Source: Amoebidium appalachense (taxonomy: Eukaryota > Ichthyosporea). Taken from it: a stretch of DNA of 64,000 bases. Shown piece after piece: positions 61,961 through 64,000 of the stretch (positions are counted from its first letter, which is position 1; every line of letters starts with the position of its first letter). Made by a program: the position numbers and the translations under genes. The stretch lies in NCBI GenBank assembly GCA_963693365.1, contig CAVNZM010000008.1, forward strand, positions 9,858,001 to 9,922,000, in the 5' to 3' direction. Below the pieces are notes generated by a model. The model searched no databases. It saw nothing but the letters and a program-made list of their open reading frames with translations, and was not told the origin of the DNA.

Positions 61961-63009
61961 ACCACCACCACCACCACCAATCACCCCCTCCTTTGATAGC
62001 CACCCGACACCCAGCATAACACAACTGGAACACTGGCCCATGTGGTCAGCCACCCCCCCCCCCCCCCCCCTCCTCCCCCTCCCCTCTCCTCTGGGGGGCC
62101 CACAATCTTTCTATATCTGGCATAAGCACATAAGCACTGGGGCAAAAAGCAGGTGGGATACACACCTGACAGGTTTGGCCTATCGACCACGGCCGAGTAG
62201 ACCTGCAGGGACGCATATGCATCAAGGGCAGCGTAGGTGGCCTGCACCTCTGATAGCGGCTCGTGCCAGTTGGAGCATCGAACAAGTGCCGGCTTGGGCA
62301 GCTTCTTGCCTATGACCTGGGCAGTGATGTCGGCCAAGCCCCGGGCCGCAGAGGTGATAGCTGCACGGGCATAGCAGAACCGGCCCAGCTCCAGATAGCT
62401 GGCCACAGGGGTGCCGTAGTCCTTGTTGAGGTGGGCCGAGTCCGTGCCGATCTGCTTGCCCACCTTGATGATGCTGGGGTCCCTAAGCAGCGCAATCAGC
62501 TCGTCCACCAGCCGCGCGGGCGGGCTGTGGTTGGGGCCCATGCGTGCCAAGTGGAAGATGTACACGGCCCGTGCGGTGGCAATCTGCAGCGTGCAAACCT
62601 TGGACCGCGCCTGGCCCACCCGATAGACCCACTCGCAGTCCAGCCCCACCACGCGGTGCTGCTGCCCCTCCAGGTCGGCACGAATGGCCGCTGTAGCCAC
62701 CACCGCCCCCTGGCAGTCGGTGTACACCGGCTTAGGGTAGTTGGCCGGCAGCTCCAGCCCAGGCAGACCGTCCGTCACGCTTACCAGCGCAGCCTCGTTC
62801 AGACGGACGGGGCATTTTGGCCGGGCTAGGGTTGGAAACATGCGCTCAACAAACGCCCGGTCTTGGCAGCACCGATCTGTGTAGAAGAAGGCCGGGCCCT
62901 TGCTGTTGAGCGCCGCCGTGGTGGCAGAGATGCGCTGGATCACGGGCTCAATCTCCTGGTGGCTGCAGTCCCGTGTAAATACCTGCGCCCGGATCTCTGG
63001 GGTGCCGCA
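58403..63009 (-). CDS. Mobile-element-type protein: WRN-like 3'-5' exonuclease plus transposase-like region (partial, one frameshift)
   Basis: Exons on the minus strand: 63009-62166, 61728-61088, 60623-60417, 60002-58403; phases agree, but earlier exons may lie beyond the window. The first exon has KGPAFFYTD and then a DEDDy exonuclease domain: VVGLDCEWVY (motif I), IIKVGKQIGTDSAHLNKDYG (motif II) and YAALDAYASLQVY (motif III), with VRCSNWHEPLS as in WRN. A Pro/Ala/Gln-rich linker follows, then RRVIPDPYTLVSRL, GCLSDP, RYRCIRGTNEVEGAVHNPLA and RRHRHN, which I recall as a conserved transposase-like block in proteins of this architecture. The end has a CKTCGRQGKGC zinc-knuckle-like stretch. Exon 3 seems to end at a GC donor (GAG|GCAACA). 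One +1 slip lies in a G10 run (59442-59451). Function is inferred: DNA processing in transposition, or a domesticated derivative. Confidence 0.72.
59442..59451 (-). other. Apparent +1 frameshift in a G10 run
   Basis: Upstream the frame reads EEGDGAAMGG; downstream the long frame reads NQVARGAPQPDPALRGDYKF to the stop at 58403. One G fewer joins them. It is either a base-count error in the consensus or a disabling mutation of an element copy. Confidence 0.65.
60190..60245. repeat. (CT)n tract
   Basis: About 28 CT units between the last two exons of the exonuclease/transposase-like gene, followed by GT and G runs. Confidence 0.95.
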
Positions 63010-63079
63010 CTGTGTGAGAGGGCATCTCCGAGCGGCCATGCATGTTCTAGCTTCCCTTACCACATGGCCCTTCACGAGA

Positions 63080-63405
63080 CTTCAGTGCCCACACAATCCT
63101 TTCCCCCTCCCTCCCCCCAAACCCATGTGCCCACATACTTTCCCCTCCCTCTCCCCCAAAACCCTTCCCCCTCCTTCCCCCCAAACCCATGTGCCCACAT
63201 ACTTTCCCCAGGCCTCCCTTTCCCCCAAAATCTTCCCCCCCCCCCTCCCCCCTAAACCCATGTACCTACAATCCTTCCCCCTTCCTCCCCCTAAACCCTT
63301 GTGATCACAATCCTTTCCCCCTCTCTGCCTTCCCCCCAAACCCATGTGCCCACGATCCTTCCCCACTCCCCCTCCCCCCAAACCATGGGACAGCCCTCCA
63401 TATGG
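63080..63405. repeat. Minisatellite with CCCCAAACCCATGTGCCCAC units
   Basis: Six or seven imperfect units of about 40-50 bp (near 63115, 63180, 63255, 63290, 63335 and 63380), each with CCCCCAAACCCATGTGCCCA and CATACTTTCCCC or CAATCCTTCCCC. Non-coding, upstream of the first visible exon of the exonuclease-like gene. Confidence 0.8.
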
Positions 63406-63597
63406 CACCTACTGTCCCCCCCCCCCCCCCCCCCACCCCCACCCCGGGCCTCTTGCCCTCTCTACCTTCAACCCCGACGGTGGTGTCTCTCCCCCCCCCC
63501 CCCCCCCCCCTGCATCCCTTGCAATCACTGGCCCCTACTCCCATTCTGCTTGGCAGAAGCTTGCCCCCCCCCCCCCCTCCCCCCTCCCCCCCCCCCC

Positions 63598-63630
<33 letters not shown>

Positions 63631-63865
63631 ATTCCCCGCCAAAAGAAAGCTCCACCCCAGCCCACCCCAATCTCTACCCAGCAAAAACACATACACACAT
63701 ATCTGGAGCTTCCTAGTTTTTGCTCGACAGGGCAAGAATTGTCCCCAAAACCCACATACTACAAACCTCTACTCACAGTGTGCCACCTCATTAAATGTGG
63801 AGCCTAAGAGATTTAAAGGCCCTAGAGGGGGGAGGGGGGGGGGAGGGGGGGGGAGGGGGGCGTGT

Positions 63866-63896
<31 letters not shown>

Positions 63897-64000
63897 GTGG
63901 GGGTGTGTGGGGGGGGGGGGAGGGGGGAGAGGGGGCCTGGGGGAGAGTGGGGGGAGGGGGGGAGAAGAGGAGGGACCACACACCGCCAAGCTCGTTTACA
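63406..64000. other. C-run and G-run spacer at the window end, no exon seen
   Basis: Poly-C blocks (63417-63633), a short unique stretch (63640-63815) and G-run/GT blocks (63826-63960). Missing 5' exons of the minus-strand gene were looked for in the unique stretch and not found. Confidence 0.4.

Overview
The window is from a nuclear genome of an intron-rich eukaryote. Three of its five genes are split into 9 to 33 exons with GT-AG (two GC-AG) introns, and roughly 90% of the sequence is intron or spacer packed with extreme simple sequence: C or G runs up to 56 nt, (CA)n/(GT)n up to about 71 units, and (CT)n, (AT)n, poly-A and poly-T. There are no operons, ribosome binding sites, rRNA, tRNA or CRISPR arrays. 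A diaphanous-type formin (GBD-FH3-FH1-FH2-DAD) beside a full LARP1 and a secreted S1/P1 nuclease suggests a protist, perhaps a unicellular relative of animals (Holozoa/Amorphea). The lineage is inference, and an algal protist cannot be excluded.

Layout: (1) 1015-2178, minus, an intronless iron-containing alcohol dehydrogenase, with three tandem 288-bp repeats (2201-3053) abutting its 5' end. (2) 4252-19656, plus, LARP1 in 21 exons that join in frame to 897 residues: RGG-like N-terminus, La motif, post-La acidic region, DM15 repeats and a C-terminal PAM2-like motif. (3) 19657-23210, repeat-rich spacer with a full-length poly-C-tailed dispersed element, a triplicated 150-bp unit and a duplicated block. 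(4) 23211-48317, plus, a diaphanous-related formin in 33 exons, about 1266 residues once five apparent +1 homopolymer slips are allowed for. (5) 49775-55376, minus, an S1/P1 nuclease in 9 exons, 303 residues, with a signal peptide and all expected zinc ligands. (6) 58403-63009, minus and probably 5'-incomplete, a mobile-element-type protein with a WRN-like 3'-5' exonuclease domain and a transposase-like C-terminal part.

How the genes relate: the dehydrogenase and LARP1 diverge from one upstream region, formin follows LARP1 in tandem, formin and nuclease converge tail to tail, and the exonuclease gene lies upstream of the nuclease on the same strand. LARP1 (TOP-mRNA/poly(A) control), formin (actin nucleation) and S1/P1 nuclease (secreted nucleotide scavenging) share no pathway.

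The most unusual content is in the introns. (a) A poly-C run starts within about 20 nt of the 5' splice site on the sense strand in 19 of 60 introns, against one with a poly-G run. (b) A roughly 380-bp dispersed element ends in poly-C instead of poly-A, and every intronic copy seen is in the sense direction of its host gene. (c) Splice-site edges are tandemly duplicated into the adjoining intron at four places, one producing decoy acceptors that lead to a stop. (d) Two piggyBac-like MITEs have TTAA target sites.
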